Of a stretch of DNA of 64,000 nt, positions 42,548-51,336 are shown one piece after another. The stretch spans positions 1,550,001 through 1,614,000 of the forward strand of contig CAWCLF010000001.1 in the NCBI GenBank assembly GCA_963796325.1. Direction: 5' to 3'. Below the pieces are notes generated by a model, which did no database searches, was not told the origin of the DNA, and was given only the letters and a program-made list of their open reading frames with translations. The first letter of the stretch is position 1; each line of letters starts with the position of its first letter. This stretch comes from CAVYGN01 sp963796325 (GTDB lineage: Bacteria; Spirochaetota; Brevinematia; Brevinematales; JAOACQ01). The position numbers were made by a program, and so were the translations under genes.

Positions 42548-43316
42548 CGACCCCTCCATGCCTGCAGCAGTTGTCGCAGTCATTGTGAAGGGTGACGCTA
42601 TGGCCGTATATTTCCTTTAAAAGACTGTTTGTGGTTCCATTCCCGGGAATATGTTCGAAAAAGCCGTTTTCGCCGAGGCAGATAAACCTTGATGCGTGCA
42701 CCGTCATGGCTCCTATGTCATGACTGACCAGCACCACTGTAAGACCAAGTTCCTCGTTAAGGTCCGTAAGGAGGCAGTAAACCTCTTCTTCGGATTTAAC
42801 ATCGATACCGGCAGTCGGCTCGTCAAGGAAGAGTATCTGCGGTTCGCTGACAAGGACCCTGGCAATGAATACGCGCTGCTGCTGCCCGCCGGAAAGATTG
42901 CCTATAATTTCCCTGGAGTGGTCCTGCATGCCTACCTTTTCGAGGGCCCCATAGACAAGATCCATATGTTCTTTTTTAGGTTTTTTAAAAAGTCCTATCC
43001 TCGAATATAGATTTGCGCTGACAACCTCTTCGACGCTTGCGGGAAAACTCAGATTGAAGGAAGTGGCCTTCTGGGATATGTAGCCGATCTTGCTCCACCT
43101 GCTGAAAATGCCTATATCTTCGCCGAAGAGCCTGATGGTTCCCCGGTCGGGAGCGAGCATCCGCAGTATCAGTTTTAAGAGAGTGCTCTTTCCGGAACCG
43201 TTCGCTCCCATTATCCCGAGGTATTCTCCCTTGAAGACCGAAAAACTTATATCATCTATTATAGGCTTGCTGCCGTAGCCGAAGCTCAGGTTTTCAACTT
43301 CCAGTACTTTTTCCAT
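42540..43316 (-). CDS. znuC: Zinc/manganese ABC transporter ATP-binding protein
   Basis: A 258-residue ATPase. Walker A is GANGSGKST near 37-45, the signature is LSGGQQQRV and Walker B is ILFLDEPTAGID. The C-terminus is His- and Cys-rich (HNDCDNCCRHGG), a possible metal-sensing tail. It is first in the znuC-znuB-regulator operon, behind its own promoter and operator. Confidence 0.92.
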   Translation of the reverse strand: MEKVLEVENLSFGYGSKPIIDDISFSVFKGEYLGIMGANGSGKSTLLKLILRMLAPDRGTIRLFGEDIGIFSRWSKIGYISQKATSFNLSFPASVEEVVSANLYSRIGLFKKPKKEHMDLVYGALEKVGMQDHSREIIGNLSGGQQQRVFIARVLVSEPQILFLDEPTAGIDVKSEEEVYCLLTDLNEELGLTVVLVSHDIGAMTVHASRFICLGENGFFEHIPGNGTTNSLLKEIYGHSVTLHNDCDNCCRHGGVDA

Positions 43317-43347
43317 AATATGCCTGCATTATCCTTGACGATTATTA

Positions 43348-43364
43348 ATGCAAATACTTTGCAT
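43348..43364 (-). promoter_or_regulatory. Fur/Zur-family operator in front of znuC
   Basis: ATGCAAA-TAC-TTTGCAT is a perfect 7-3-7 palindrome. It lies about 10 bases downstream of the znuC -10, over the likely transcription start, so a bound repressor would block initiation. The same palindrome with a different centre occurs before the znuA-like gene. Confidence 0.8.
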
Positions 43365-43372
43365 CAATATAA

Positions 43373-43402
43373 ATTATAGCATCATTTAAAAACATGCGTC
43401 AA
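43373..43402 (-). promoter_or_regulatory. Promoter of znuC-znuB-regulator operon
   Basis: Read on the minus strand: TTGACG (43402-43397), an 18-base spacer and TATAAT (43378-43373). It faces znuC and is followed directly by the operator at 43348-43364. Confidence 0.7.
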
Positions 43403-43420
43403 TTTAAGGCCATCCTTTTT

Positions 43421-43449
43421 TTGACAGCAGGACTTTTTATTCATATAAT
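43421..43449 (+). promoter_or_regulatory. Promoter of the znuA-like gene
   Basis: TTGACA (43421-43426) and TATAAT (43444-43449) are both consensus and separated by 17 bases. The operator at 43457-43473 covers the expected start of transcription. Confidence 0.85.
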
Positions 43450-43456
43450 ATTCTAA

Positions 43457-43473
43457 ATGCAAACAATTTGCAT
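43457..43473 (+). promoter_or_regulatory. Fur/Zur-family operator in front of the znuA-like gene
   Basis: ATGCAAA-CAA-TTTGCAT is a perfect 7-3-7 palindrome, 7 bases after the -10. It has the same half-sites as the operator on the znuC side, at the equivalent distance from its promoter. Confidence 0.8.
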
Positions 43474-43494
43474 AAATAGAAGGAGATGATCTGT

Positions 43495-44418
43495 ATGATG
43501 AAGATGAAAATTTTATTCGAGCTTTTTTGCTCGATAGCGCTTATGATCGCGGCAGGTTCCTGCGCGGGAGCGCATTCAGCAGCCGGCTCCGGAGGGAACA
43601 GGAAACTTCTCGTATATTCCAGTTTTTATGCCATGTATGATTTTTCAGTAAAGATCGGAGGCGAAAGGGCGGCTGTGTCCAACCTTACTCCCGCCGGAAC
43701 AGACCCTCATGATTGGGAGCCTTCTCCAGGAGATATGATCAATCTTGAAAAATCGGATGTTCTTGTCTGCAACGGGGCGGGTATGGAAAGCTGGCTTAAA
43801 ACTGTCGCCGATTCCCTGAGCGGCAGGAAACAGATTGTTGAAATAGCTTCGAGCGGGATAACTTACCTTCCTAACAATGATCCGGAAGAAACGATGCAGT
43901 ATAATCCGCACACATGGCTCTATCCCTTGTATGCCGTCAAAGAGCTTGAAAATATAAGAGACGCCTTTATAAAAGCGGACCCTGCAGGCAGGGCTTACTA
44001 CGAGTCAAATTACAATATTTATGCGAAGGAATTCGAAGACCTTGACAGAGATTTTAAAACGGCCGCTCTTAATTTCAAAAAAACGGACATCGTAGTGTCC
44101 CACCGGGCGTATGACTATCTCTGCCGGGCCTACGGCATAAACCAGGTGCCTGTGGAAGGGGTGGCTGCGGAAACGGAACCCTCGGCAAAAAAAATGGCTC
44201 AAATTGAAAATTTTATCAGGGATCATCATGTCAGAGTGATATTCAGCGAGGAACTTTTAAGCCCGAAAATAGAAGAAACGCTTGCGCATGATACCGGGAT
44301 CACAAATATTGAATTAAACCCTCTTGAAGGACTTTCGGAAAGTGAAATCCGGAGCGGCAAGGAATACATCTCCGTAATGAAGGATAATCTTGAAAAAATA
44401 AAATTTGCACTCGATTGA
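43495..44418 (+). CDS. znuA: Zinc/manganese-binding lipoprotein of the ABC transporter
   Basis: A 307-residue cluster A-I metal-binding protein. A signal sequence ends in AGSC, a lipobox-like site. Metal-ligand type residues lie in TDPHDWEPSPGD, NPHTWLYP and VSHRAYDYL, with an acidic residue expected near the C-terminus. It lacks the His-rich loop of many ZnuA proteins, so manganese is possible. AAGGAG precedes ATG 43495 by 9 bases; the ATG at 43486 touches that site. It is divergent from znuCB, under a matching operator. Confidence 0.88.
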   Translation: MMKMKILFELFCSIALMIAAGSCAGAHSAAGSGGNRKLLVYSSFYAMYDFSVKIGGERAAVSNLTPAGTDPHDWEPSPGDMINLEKSDVLVCNGAGMESWLKTVADSLSGRKQIVEIASSGITYLPNNDPEETMQYNPHTWLYPLYAVKELENIRDAFIKADPAGRAYYESNYNIYAKEFEDLDRDFKTAALNFKKTDIVVSHRAYDYLCRAYGINQVPVEGVAAETEPSAKKMAQIENFIRDHHVRVIFSEELLSPKIEETLAHDTGITNIELNPLEGLSESEIRSGKEYISVMKDNLEKIKFALD

Positions 44419-44425
44419 ACCGGAA

Positions 44426-46531
44426 TTATTCCTCAGGTTCCCTGGCAACAGGCCTGAATTTTGCCGGTTTTCCTTTATCCTTTTGAGATTCCAGCGACTT
44501 TACAAACCTGTATATTTCTTCAAAACTGTCATGACCGCTTCCGCTCCCTGACCTTCTGACATAAGATCCGTCGGATTTAAGTTCCCACAGGTTTGCAGTA
44601 TCGAGAAACTGTATTTCAATTATTTTTTTGAGGAATGCACAATGTTCTGCGTTCTTGACAGGGAAAAGGATTTCAACCCTCTTATCGAGGTTCCTTTCCA
44701 TCCAGTCGGCGCTCGAAAGGTAGTATTCCTCTTCGCCGTTATTATAAAAATAATAGATCCTGGAATGTTCAAGATACCTGCCTATGATGCTTACGGCCGA
44801 GATGTTGGCGCTTATACCGGGAATTCCCGGGATTATCGAGCATATGCCCCTCACTATGAGCCTGATGCTGACTCCTGCTGAAGACGCTTCGTATAGTTTA
44901 CCGATGACTTCGGAGTCCGTCAGCGAGTTCATCTTTGCAATAATAACGGCTTTAAGCCCTTTTTTAGCGTTGAAGATCTCCCTTTCAATGAAACCTATAA
45001 ACCTCTGCCTGAGATTGACCGGCGCTATCGATATCGAATTCCATTTTTCAGCCAGGGAAAAGCCGGTAATGAGGTTGAACAGCGAAGATATATCTTCGGC
45101 GATGTTTTCGTCCGCGGTAAAAAGGCTGAAATCGCTGTAAAGACGTGCGGTATTTTCATTATAATTTCCTGTAGCCAGGTGAACGTACCGCGTTATGCCC
45201 CTCTTTTCCTTCCTTATAACAAGAAGGGCCTTGGCGTGTGTTTTAAGGCCGGAAACTCCGTAAGTCACATGAGCCCCCGCTTCTTCAAGCTTCCTGGCCC
45301 ATTCTATATTTCTTTTTTCATCGAACCGAGCCTTGAGCTCGTCAATAACGGTAACGTATTTGCCGTTTTCAGCAGCCCGTATAAGTGCGGGAATTATCTC
45401 CGACGATGAACTTGTCCTGTAAAGGGTCTGTTTTATCGCAATAACATCGGGATCGTCCGCCGCCATGTTCAGCATTTCGACTACCGGGCTATAAGAATGG
45501 TAGGGGTGGAAAAGAATTATATCGCCTTCCCTGATAGCGCTGAAAATGTTTCTGTTCTTAAAATCATTCGGATAAAGCGGAGTTACAGGTTTGAATTTAA
45601 GCGATTCAATGTTTATCCTGTCATAGATCTGCACAAGGTCCCTGTGGTTCAGGATCCCTTCGACAGGAAATATATCGTCGGGTAAAAGATTGTTTTTTTC
45701 CGATATGATCTTTACGATGTTTCCCGGCATCCCTTTTTCATATTCGAACCTTACTGCCGAACGCCTGTGCATTCTCTTGATCGACGTCTCGATCTCTTTA
45801 AGGAGGTCGGGCGAGTCATCCTCCTGCAGGCTTATATCGGCGTCCCTGGTGATCTTTATTACATTACAGCTCTCTACATCGTATCCCGGATAGATTTTAT
45901 TTATGAAAAGCCTTATGATATTTTCAAGGGGGATAAAAGTCCTGCCTTTGGACGTATGGTAAAAGCGGCCGAAAACATTTGACGGAATTTCAAGGAAAGA
46001 CAGGGCGCTTTTTTCAAGGCTTGAAGTATTTTCCTTCGGCTTGAGGCCTACGGCAAGGTAAAGCCTGCCTGTTACGAGAGTGATGAACGGGAGGGTAGGG
46101 CCGATAGACAGAGGCGTAAGGGCGGCTTTCAATTCGCTGTCGAAAAAGGGTTCGAGCTCTTCCCTGTAAAGAGGAAGCTCGTCTTTGGACAGAACCAGTT
46201 TAATGCCGTTCGAATTCAATTCGGGAAGGATATTTTCATAGAGGAGCATATGCTGATCCTTCATCAATTCCCGGACTTTAAGGCTGATTGAATGAAGCTG
46301 CACGGAAAGACTTTCAGAGTCGGGAGCCCATGTATCGGATATTTTTGCCTTGATCTGGTTCTTAAGAACGGCTACCCTGACCATGAAAAATTCTTCCAGG
46401 TTCGAAGCCGTGATCGAGAGGAATTTTATTTTTTCAAGAAGAGGGATGTCCTTTTCCTTCACTTCATAAAATACCCGGTTATTGAAATTCAGCCAGCTGT
46501 ATTCCCTGTTTATTACAGGATATGTATTCAT
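44426..46531 (-). CDS. ppk1: Polyphosphate kinase 1
   Basis: A 701-residue enzyme that builds polyphosphate from ATP, reversibly. The N domain begins REYSWLNFNNRV; the phospho-histidine region is GLKTHAKALLVIR near 440, and the second active His is in YLEHSRIYYFYNNGEEE near 600. The C-terminus has a charged extension of about 40 residues. It overlaps the ppx stop by 4 bases, so synthesis and breakdown enzymes are co-translated. It converges with the znuA-like gene. Confidence 0.95.
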   Translation of the reverse strand: MNTYPVINREYSWLNFNNRVFYEVKEKDIPLLEKIKFLSITASNLEEFFMVRVAVLKNQIKAKISDTWAPDSESLSVQLHSISLKVRELMKDQHMLLYENILPELNSNGIKLVLSKDELPLYREELEPFFDSELKAALTPLSIGPTLPFITLVTGRLYLAVGLKPKENTSSLEKSALSFLEIPSNVFGRFYHTSKGRTFIPLENIIRLFINKIYPGYDVESCNVIKITRDADISLQEDDSPDLLKEIETSIKRMHRRSAVRFEYEKGMPGNIVKIISEKNNLLPDDIFPVEGILNHRDLVQIYDRINIESLKFKPVTPLYPNDFKNRNIFSAIREGDIILFHPYHSYSPVVEMLNMAADDPDVIAIKQTLYRTSSSSEIIPALIRAAENGKYVTVIDELKARFDEKRNIEWARKLEEAGAHVTYGVSGLKTHAKALLVIRKEKRGITRYVHLATGNYNENTARLYSDFSLFTADENIAEDISSLFNLITGFSLAEKWNSISIAPVNLRQRFIGFIEREIFNAKKGLKAVIIAKMNSLTDSEVIGKLYEASSAGVSIRLIVRGICSIIPGIPGISANISAVSIIGRYLEHSRIYYFYNNGEEEYYLSSADWMERNLDKRVEILFPVKNAEHCAFLKKIIEIQFLDTANLWELKSDGSYVRRSGSGSGHDSFEEIYRFVKSLESQKDKGKPAKFRPVAREPEE

Positions 46532-48066
46532 ATAAGCTTCTCTAGCGAAACCTCAGTGCCGAAAAAACTCTCGAAGAGGTCGCTTTTCTTTTTTACCGCG
46601 TTCCTGATCATTTCAAGAAAATCATAGCGGTTGTTTTTGATTTTTACAAGGATTTCGCATTTTTCTGCGGTCATATTTACTTTGAGGTCCTCCACGATCT
46701 GCGAATGGGTGTTGTCGAGGGCGTCCGCTATCCTGAGGATCCCGGCCATGCGCGATACGGTCATCCTGTCCTCCATGGAAAGCTCAATGTATTCCGTATG
46801 GGAAGGCTTGGGAGGGGACTTCCTGTGATACCTGGCGATGAGTGCTATAATGTTCATTTCGGACCTCTGGAGTCCTATGATCTCCGAACTCGATATAAGC
46901 TGGGCCGAATGTTTGTTATGGCTTGTCGAACCTACAAAGAAGCCTATATCATGCAGAATGCCGGCCACTTCAAGATATATCTTTTCACGTTCGCTGAATT
47001 CGAAATATTTAGAGAGCTCGTCGAAAAGCTTCATGGCCAATCCTGTTACTGCAAGAGAATGTTCCCTGTCGTACTGGAATTTCTTGCCCAGTGATAAAGC
47101 GCTCGATATGATATTTTCACGGATCTCGGTTTTAATAGCCTTGTTTTTAGAATAAACTATCCTGTAAAGATTGAAAAAGGAAGGATTGATGTCAGGAATG
47201 ATAATATACTCGGCGGCTGTCAGATTATAGAACATTCCGAAAAGTATGAAAGCGATTTTCGAGGATTTAAGGAGCGTATCGCTTAACTGGAATTTATCCT
47301 TTATTTTGTCAAGGCTCATATTTTCGATCTGCGAAAAATACCTGTTGAAATCCTTCCTGGGGATTTTATAGAACCCGTCGGAGTTGAATTCATGAAACAT
47401 CTTCTGCACAAGGGGAAGTATATCCTCGTTTATTCCGATAAAGCCGTTGATCTTTTTTATATCGGGAAATCTCTTCAGGGTATTTAGAAAACTCATCGAA
47501 AAGGGGTTTAAGGCAAGCTGGTACTTGTCGTCGTAATTGTAGTCTTTTAAAAATCTGATCGTACCTATGTGATGCGTTTCTGAAAAGATTATCTTACCCT
47601 TCGACTGGAGAATTATATGGGTCGAACCGGCCCCGATCGAAAAAAGTACGAAATTTTTTTTGTTGAAGGAGAATTTGTTCCTGACCTGGTTTTTTATGCC
47701 TTCATATATGATCTCGGTTTCCGCAGAAGGATCGATTATTTCAATCTTTATACCCGAGGCTTTTCTGAGCCTGTCGATCAGGACATCGCTGTTGCCCGCT
47801 TCCTGGATATTGCTGGTAATAAAGGCTTTAAAATTTGTAATTCTGTAAGATTCGATGACTTCCCTGAACTTGGAAACGCTCTGAATTACTTCCTGAATAG
47901 TCTGGTTGGTTATAATGCCCTTTGTTATGGTGTCCCTGCCTATCGATATCGGGTTCCACAGGTATTCCACGGGAGTAATATTCTTCTTCTTTGAAATTTC
48001 AGCTATATGCATCTTTATTGTATGGGACCCGATATCGATAACGGCTATAAGCTTATTCTGCTTCAT
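46528..48066 (-). CDS. ppx: Exopolyphosphatase/guanosine pentaphosphatase family with HD domain
   Basis: A 512-residue protein. The N-terminal ASKHA-fold phosphatase has IAVIDIGSHTIKMHIAEI and a second phosphate loop SIGAGSTHIIL near 145. The C-terminal part from about 330 is an HD-type domain with REHSLAVTGLAMK and GILHDIGFFVG. It degrades polyphosphate and perhaps pppGpp. ATG 48066 was preferred because GGAG lies 6 bases before it; ATG 48069 and TTG 48072 are adjacent alternatives. Confidence 0.9.
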   Translation of the reverse strand: MKQNKLIAVIDIGSHTIKMHIAEISKKKNITPVEYLWNPISIGRDTITKGIITNQTIQEVIQSVSKFREVIESYRITNFKAFITSNIQEAGNSDVLIDRLRKASGIKIEIIDPSAETEIIYEGIKNQVRNKFSFNKKNFVLFSIGAGSTHIILQSKGKIIFSETHHIGTIRFLKDYNYDDKYQLALNPFSMSFLNTLKRFPDIKKINGFIGINEDILPLVQKMFHEFNSDGFYKIPRKDFNRYFSQIENMSLDKIKDKFQLSDTLLKSSKIAFILFGMFYNLTAAEYIIIPDINPSFFNLYRIVYSKNKAIKTEIRENIISSALSLGKKFQYDREHSLAVTGLAMKLFDELSKYFEFSEREKIYLEVAGILHDIGFFVGSTSHNKHSAQLISSSEIIGLQRSEMNIIALIARYHRKSPPKPSHTEYIELSMEDRMTVSRMAGILRIADALDNTHSQIVEDLKVNMTAEKCEILVKIKNNRYDFLEMIRNAVKKKSDLFESFFGTEVSLEKLI

Positions 48067-48293
48067 CATCAACTCCAGGCTGATTTAAGTCAATAAACGA
48101 AATTTCTATTAATAAATAATAATAAAATCCGGATAAACCGGATATGGGTTTAAACCGGTACAACAATATAGAGATTGAAAAAAATATAATTTGGAAGGCA
48201 TAATATTTTATACTATCGGCCGGTGTTTTGCAAAAAATTCGGGATAAGGGATCGATTTCTGAAACGCTTAAAATTTCCTTAAAAACTTCTTGT
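48067..48293. other. A+T-rich intergenic region before ppx
   Basis: Together with the element at 48294-48418 this is a 380-base gap between divergent genes. It holds a small hairpin, ATCCGG (48127-48132) with CCGGAT (48138-48143) around 5 bases. No open frame, RNA gene or clear promoter was recognised. Confidence 0.5.
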
Positions 48294-48418
48294 TCTTTAG
48301 AATAAGGACAGCTCTAAAAACTAACTCTGTTATTAACAATAAGCATTCTAATTTCCCAAAAATTGTCCAATGGCCGCTACCTAACCGCCTTGAAAAGGCG
48401 GATTTTTAAAGCGCCCAT
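48294..48418 (-). repeat. Dispersed non-coding element, copy 2
   Basis: On the minus strand this matches 8673-8835: ATGGGC, an A-rich run, the hairpin CCGCCTT-TTC-AAGGCGG (plus-strand 48385-48401), GGTAG, and a final 43-base block with about 81 percent identity to copy 1. It lacks the second hairpin of copy 1. It lies between the divergent ppx and oxidoreductase genes, oriented towards ppx. Read on the plus strand the hairpin is followed by ATTTTT and could act as a terminator. Confidence 0.65.
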
Positions 48419-48448
48419 AAAAAACATTATATTTACCGGAGGCTTTTG

Positions 48449-49435
48449 TTGAAAGCTGTAAGGCTCGGAATCATAGGCTGCGGAATCGCTGCAAGGGAAA
48501 TTCACCTGCCGGTGCTGACGGCTATGAAGGACAAATTCAAAATCGTCATGGTCTGCAATCATACCGGGGAAAAGGCTGCCGAATTCGCCAAACTTGCCGG
48601 GGATGTTCCTTATACGCTCAATTACAGGGAATTGCTGAAAAACCCTGAAGTGGAAGCCGTCGATATCACCCTGCCTATCCATCTTAATTATGAAGCCGTT
48701 AAAAACTCCATAAGGGCCCGGAAGCACGTTATCGTCGAGAAACCGATCGCGGCGAACCTTGACGAAGCCAGGAAGATGGCGGCATATGAGAAAAGATACC
48801 GCGGGGTGCTTATGGTAGCCGAAAATTTCAGGTATTCTCCCGTTTACAGGAAAGCCGGAGACCTTATCAGGGATGGCAAAATCGGCGAGCTTTACGGAGC
48901 CTTCTGGAATATTTACAGGTGTTTGGATGAGAATAATAAATATGCAAAAACAGCCTGGAGGATAAACCACAGCTACGAAGGGGGATTTATCACCGATGCC
49001 GGGATCCATAACATAGCAGTTCTAAGAAAGCTCTGCGGTGAATTTACGTCGGGCATTGCGGCAGTCGAGTGCATCAATCCCTCCATAGGGAAAATGGATT
49101 CCATGAGCTTTCTCTTTGCGACGGCGAACATGGTAAAGGGCGTCTTCAACATGTATTACAGCGTAGCCGGTTATACTGAAGACAGGCTGCTCCTGCTGGG
49201 AACAGAGGGCACCCTGATAGTCGAGGACGGGCGCAGGATAATTCTTAAAAAAGACCCGCTTCCCGACGAAGTTATCGAAATAAGCGGCGGTGCCGGCGGT
49301 TATCTTGAGGAATTCATAGATTTTTACGGGGCGATCCGTGAAGGCGGGAAGGTGGAGAGCACGTTCCACGAGGCGTACATAGATCTGCAGGTGATGATAG
49401 GAGCGATCCGCTCGGCCGAGGGGAATCCCCGCTAG
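48449..49435 (+). CDS. Gfo/Idh/MocA family oxidoreductase (second copy)
   Basis: A 329-residue NAD(P)-dependent dehydrogenase. It has the Rossmann motif GIIGCGIAAREIH and the family EKPIA motif near residue 97, with the substrate-site GGFITDAGIHN near 180. The start is a TTG, most likely 48449, because GGAGG lies 6 bases before it and no ATG is in reach. Substrate unknown. It is only distantly similar to the family member at 14.5 kb. Its TAG interlocks with the stop of the convergent gene in a shared CTAG. Confidence 0.86.
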   Translation: MKAVRLGIIGCGIAAREIHLPVLTAMKDKFKIVMVCNHTGEKAAEFAKLAGDVPYTLNYRELLKNPEVEAVDITLPIHLNYEAVKNSIRARKHVIVEKPIAANLDEARKMAAYEKRYRGVLMVAENFRYSPVYRKAGDLIRDGKIGELYGAFWNIYRCLDENNKYAKTAWRINHSYEGGFITDAGIHNIAVLRKLCGEFTSGIAAVECINPSIGKMDSMSFLFATANMVKGVFNMYYSVAGYTEDRLLLLGTEGTLIVEDGRRIILKKDPLPDEVIEISGGAGGYLEEFIDFYGAIREGGKVESTFHEAYIDLQVMIGAIRSAEGNPR

Positions 49436-50217
49436 TATGCAAAAGGCGCCTTCGATTTCCATTCGATTATGAAAGGAGAGGACGGTTCATTATCCGGTTC
49501 CAGCTTATCGGCAACAAAAAGAACGTCATTTTTTAAATCGGTGTTGGCGATTCCGGGAATGTCCACAGTCTCTTCGAGTCTGTCCGGTTTAAATCTCTCC
49601 ATGTGCCCGTAAACCCTTACCCAGTCGTCATTTTTATAATCAGCCTCATCATCGGTTTTAATTCTGAACCCCAGCGCCACAGCGTCCGCTATGCAGCAGC
49701 TCATTGCGACCCGCAAAACGGCAAATTGTCCCAGTTTATCGAGTTTCCGGCTGCGGTAAATAAAACCCCTGAAAACATAATGGCTGTTCTTGATAATTTC
49801 ATCGACTTTTTTCCGCGGGTTGTTATACAGGATCATATACATTTCGGAGATATTGATAGGAATATAATCCGTTCCGTTGACCGTTATTCCGCTCGACCGC
49901 GGTTCGGGGAGTACGAGCCAGCCCGGATCGGCGGCGGGTATTTTATTCAATTCCTCTCCGTGAAGCCTTGCTGCCGGGGTTACAAGGCAGATGATAACGA
50001 ATATAATCATGATAATGACTGCAGACAATTTCACCTTTATCTTTATGAAAAGAGCGGTAATTCCAAATAGTATAAAAAGAACGCCGCAGCTTCCGGTGAG
50101 CCAGGCGAATTTCGGATTGAGGAAATTCGAATAACTGCCGGACAATAAAAGGTAATAAATATAACCGCCTAAAAATATCAAAATTATTGATGAAACTGCT
50201 GACAATATATTTTTCAT
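49432..50217 (-). CDS. TIGR03943/DUF1980-type membrane protein
   Basis: A 261-residue protein. Two or three N-terminal helices (residues 1-80) are followed by an extracytoplasmic domain with RVAMSCCIADA near 170, the hallmark of the DUF1980 family. It lies 5 bases after a COG0701-type permease gene, a pairing common in bacteria (YcgQ/YcgR type). Function is not established; metal or thiol-related transport has been proposed for such pairs, which I cannot test here. Confidence 0.82.
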   Translation of the reverse strand: MKNILSAVSSIILIFLGGYIYYLLLSGSYSNFLNPKFAWLTGSCGVLFILFGITALFIKIKVKLSAVIIMIIFVIICLVTPAARLHGEELNKIPAADPGWLVLPEPRSSGITVNGTDYIPINISEMYMILYNNPRKKVDEIIKNSHYVFRGFIYRSRKLDKLGQFAVLRVAMSCCIADAVALGFRIKTDDEADYKNDDWVRVYGHMERFKPDRLEETVDIPGIANTDLKNDVLFVADKLEPDNEPSSPFIIEWKSKAPFAY

Positions 50218-50222
50218 AACCG

Positions 50223-51140
50223 TTATCCTATAATTATTCCAAGTAAATTAGTTAATATAAAAATGAGAACGAGCGGAACAAGAGAAATAAAAATCATGGC
50301 TTTCTTCTTGAAAGTACCGCCGTACATTAAAAGGAGCTTTAAATCGAGGACAGGGCCGATGGTGACGAAAGACAATTGCGCATAAGGCGAAAACCTCATA
50401 AAGGATGATGCAACGAAAGCATCGGCTTCAGAACATATCGAAAGGAGAACGGCCAGTATCATCATGAACAGAATCGATAATGCCTGGTAGGGTTCAAAAA
50501 ACATGGTTACGCTTTTCGGAGTAAAGATCCTGTATGCAGAGGCGAATATAGCGCCGACAATAAGGTATTTGGACATTTCTACGAACTCATCGGAGCTGTG
50601 CCTTACGAGCAGGAGAATTGTTTTAAAGAAACCCTGATGTTCCCCGGCATGCCCGTCACTGCAGCATCCGCTTTCGCTGCCGTATTCGCCGGACGCCTGC
50701 GTTATAGTATTATCCTTAAAGAAGTCCTTCTGGAACGACATTACAATTCCGATCGCCACAGCCGCTGCTGCGGATATTCCTATCCTTCCGAGGACCATCC
50801 AGACGTTAAAACGGAATGCTACGTATGTAGCGGCTATTACAATCGGATTGATGACGGGAGCTGCGAACATATACACAACGGCAAGATGAGGAGGCAGCCC
50901 CTTTTTTGCCAGTTTTTTAGCTACGGGAATAACTCCGCATTCGCATGTCGGGAACAATACACCGAGGAAAAGGGTAATGACCATCCCCCATACTCCACGC
51001 TGGAAGATTTTATTGCGGAAAAATTTTTCCGGGATGAATTGTTCTATCAGCGACCCGAGAATAGACCCTGCCAGTAAAAAGGGAAACGCTTCAAGAACAA
51101 TGGCCACGGTATTTACGGCAAACATATGGAATTTCAGCAT
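50223..51140 (-). CDS. Predicted permease, COG0701 / DUF318 family
   Basis: A 305-residue membrane protein with about eight helices. The signature FPTCECGVIPVAKKL lies near residues 63-77 and FAAPVINPIV near 93. A cytoplasmic loop holds CCSDGHAGEH, which may bind metal. GGAG lies 9 bases before the ATG. It is first in a two-gene operon with the DUF1980 protein. No ATGCAAA-type operator is visible upstream, so control by the nearby Zur-like regulator is not indicated. Confidence 0.85.
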   Translation of the reverse strand: MLKFHMFAVNTVAIVLEAFPFLLAGSILGSLIEQFIPEKFFRNKIFQRGVWGMVITLFLGVLFPTCECGVIPVAKKLAKKGLPPHLAVVYMFAAPVINPIVIAATYVAFRFNVWMVLGRIGISAAAAVAIGIVMSFQKDFFKDNTITQASGEYGSESGCCSDGHAGEHQGFFKTILLLVRHSSDEFVEMSKYLIVGAIFASAYRIFTPKSVTMFFEPYQALSILFMMILAVLLSICSEADAFVASSFMRFSPYAQLSFVTIGPVLDLKLLLMYGGTFKKKAMIFISLVPLVLIFILTNLLGIIIG

Positions 51141-51275
51141 TATTATTTACTCCGAAGAACCGATCAACTAAAAAAATAGCATTTATTATCGCACTTTGTC
51201 CAATAAATTTCAATTTAAAGATTGTTTCCGGCATTCTCTTTCGAATAATCGATTCAAGATATTTCAATTAAGCCC

Positions 51276-51304
51276 TTGACCGTTTTTTATTGCAGTAATA
51301 ATAT
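51276..51304 (+). promoter_or_regulatory. Promoter of the gnd-zwf-pgl operon
   Basis: TTGACC (51276-51281), a 17-base spacer and TAATAT (51299-51304) precede gnd by about 33 bases. GGAGGG before the gnd ATG completes the signals. Confidence 0.6.
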
Positions 51305-51336
51305 TAAAGGTCGGATAAATAAAAAGCGGAGGGCTT

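Noticed and set aside
50223..51236. Zur control of the COG0701 permease operon
   Set aside because: No ATGCAAA-N3-TTTGCAT-like palindrome is present upstream of the gene.
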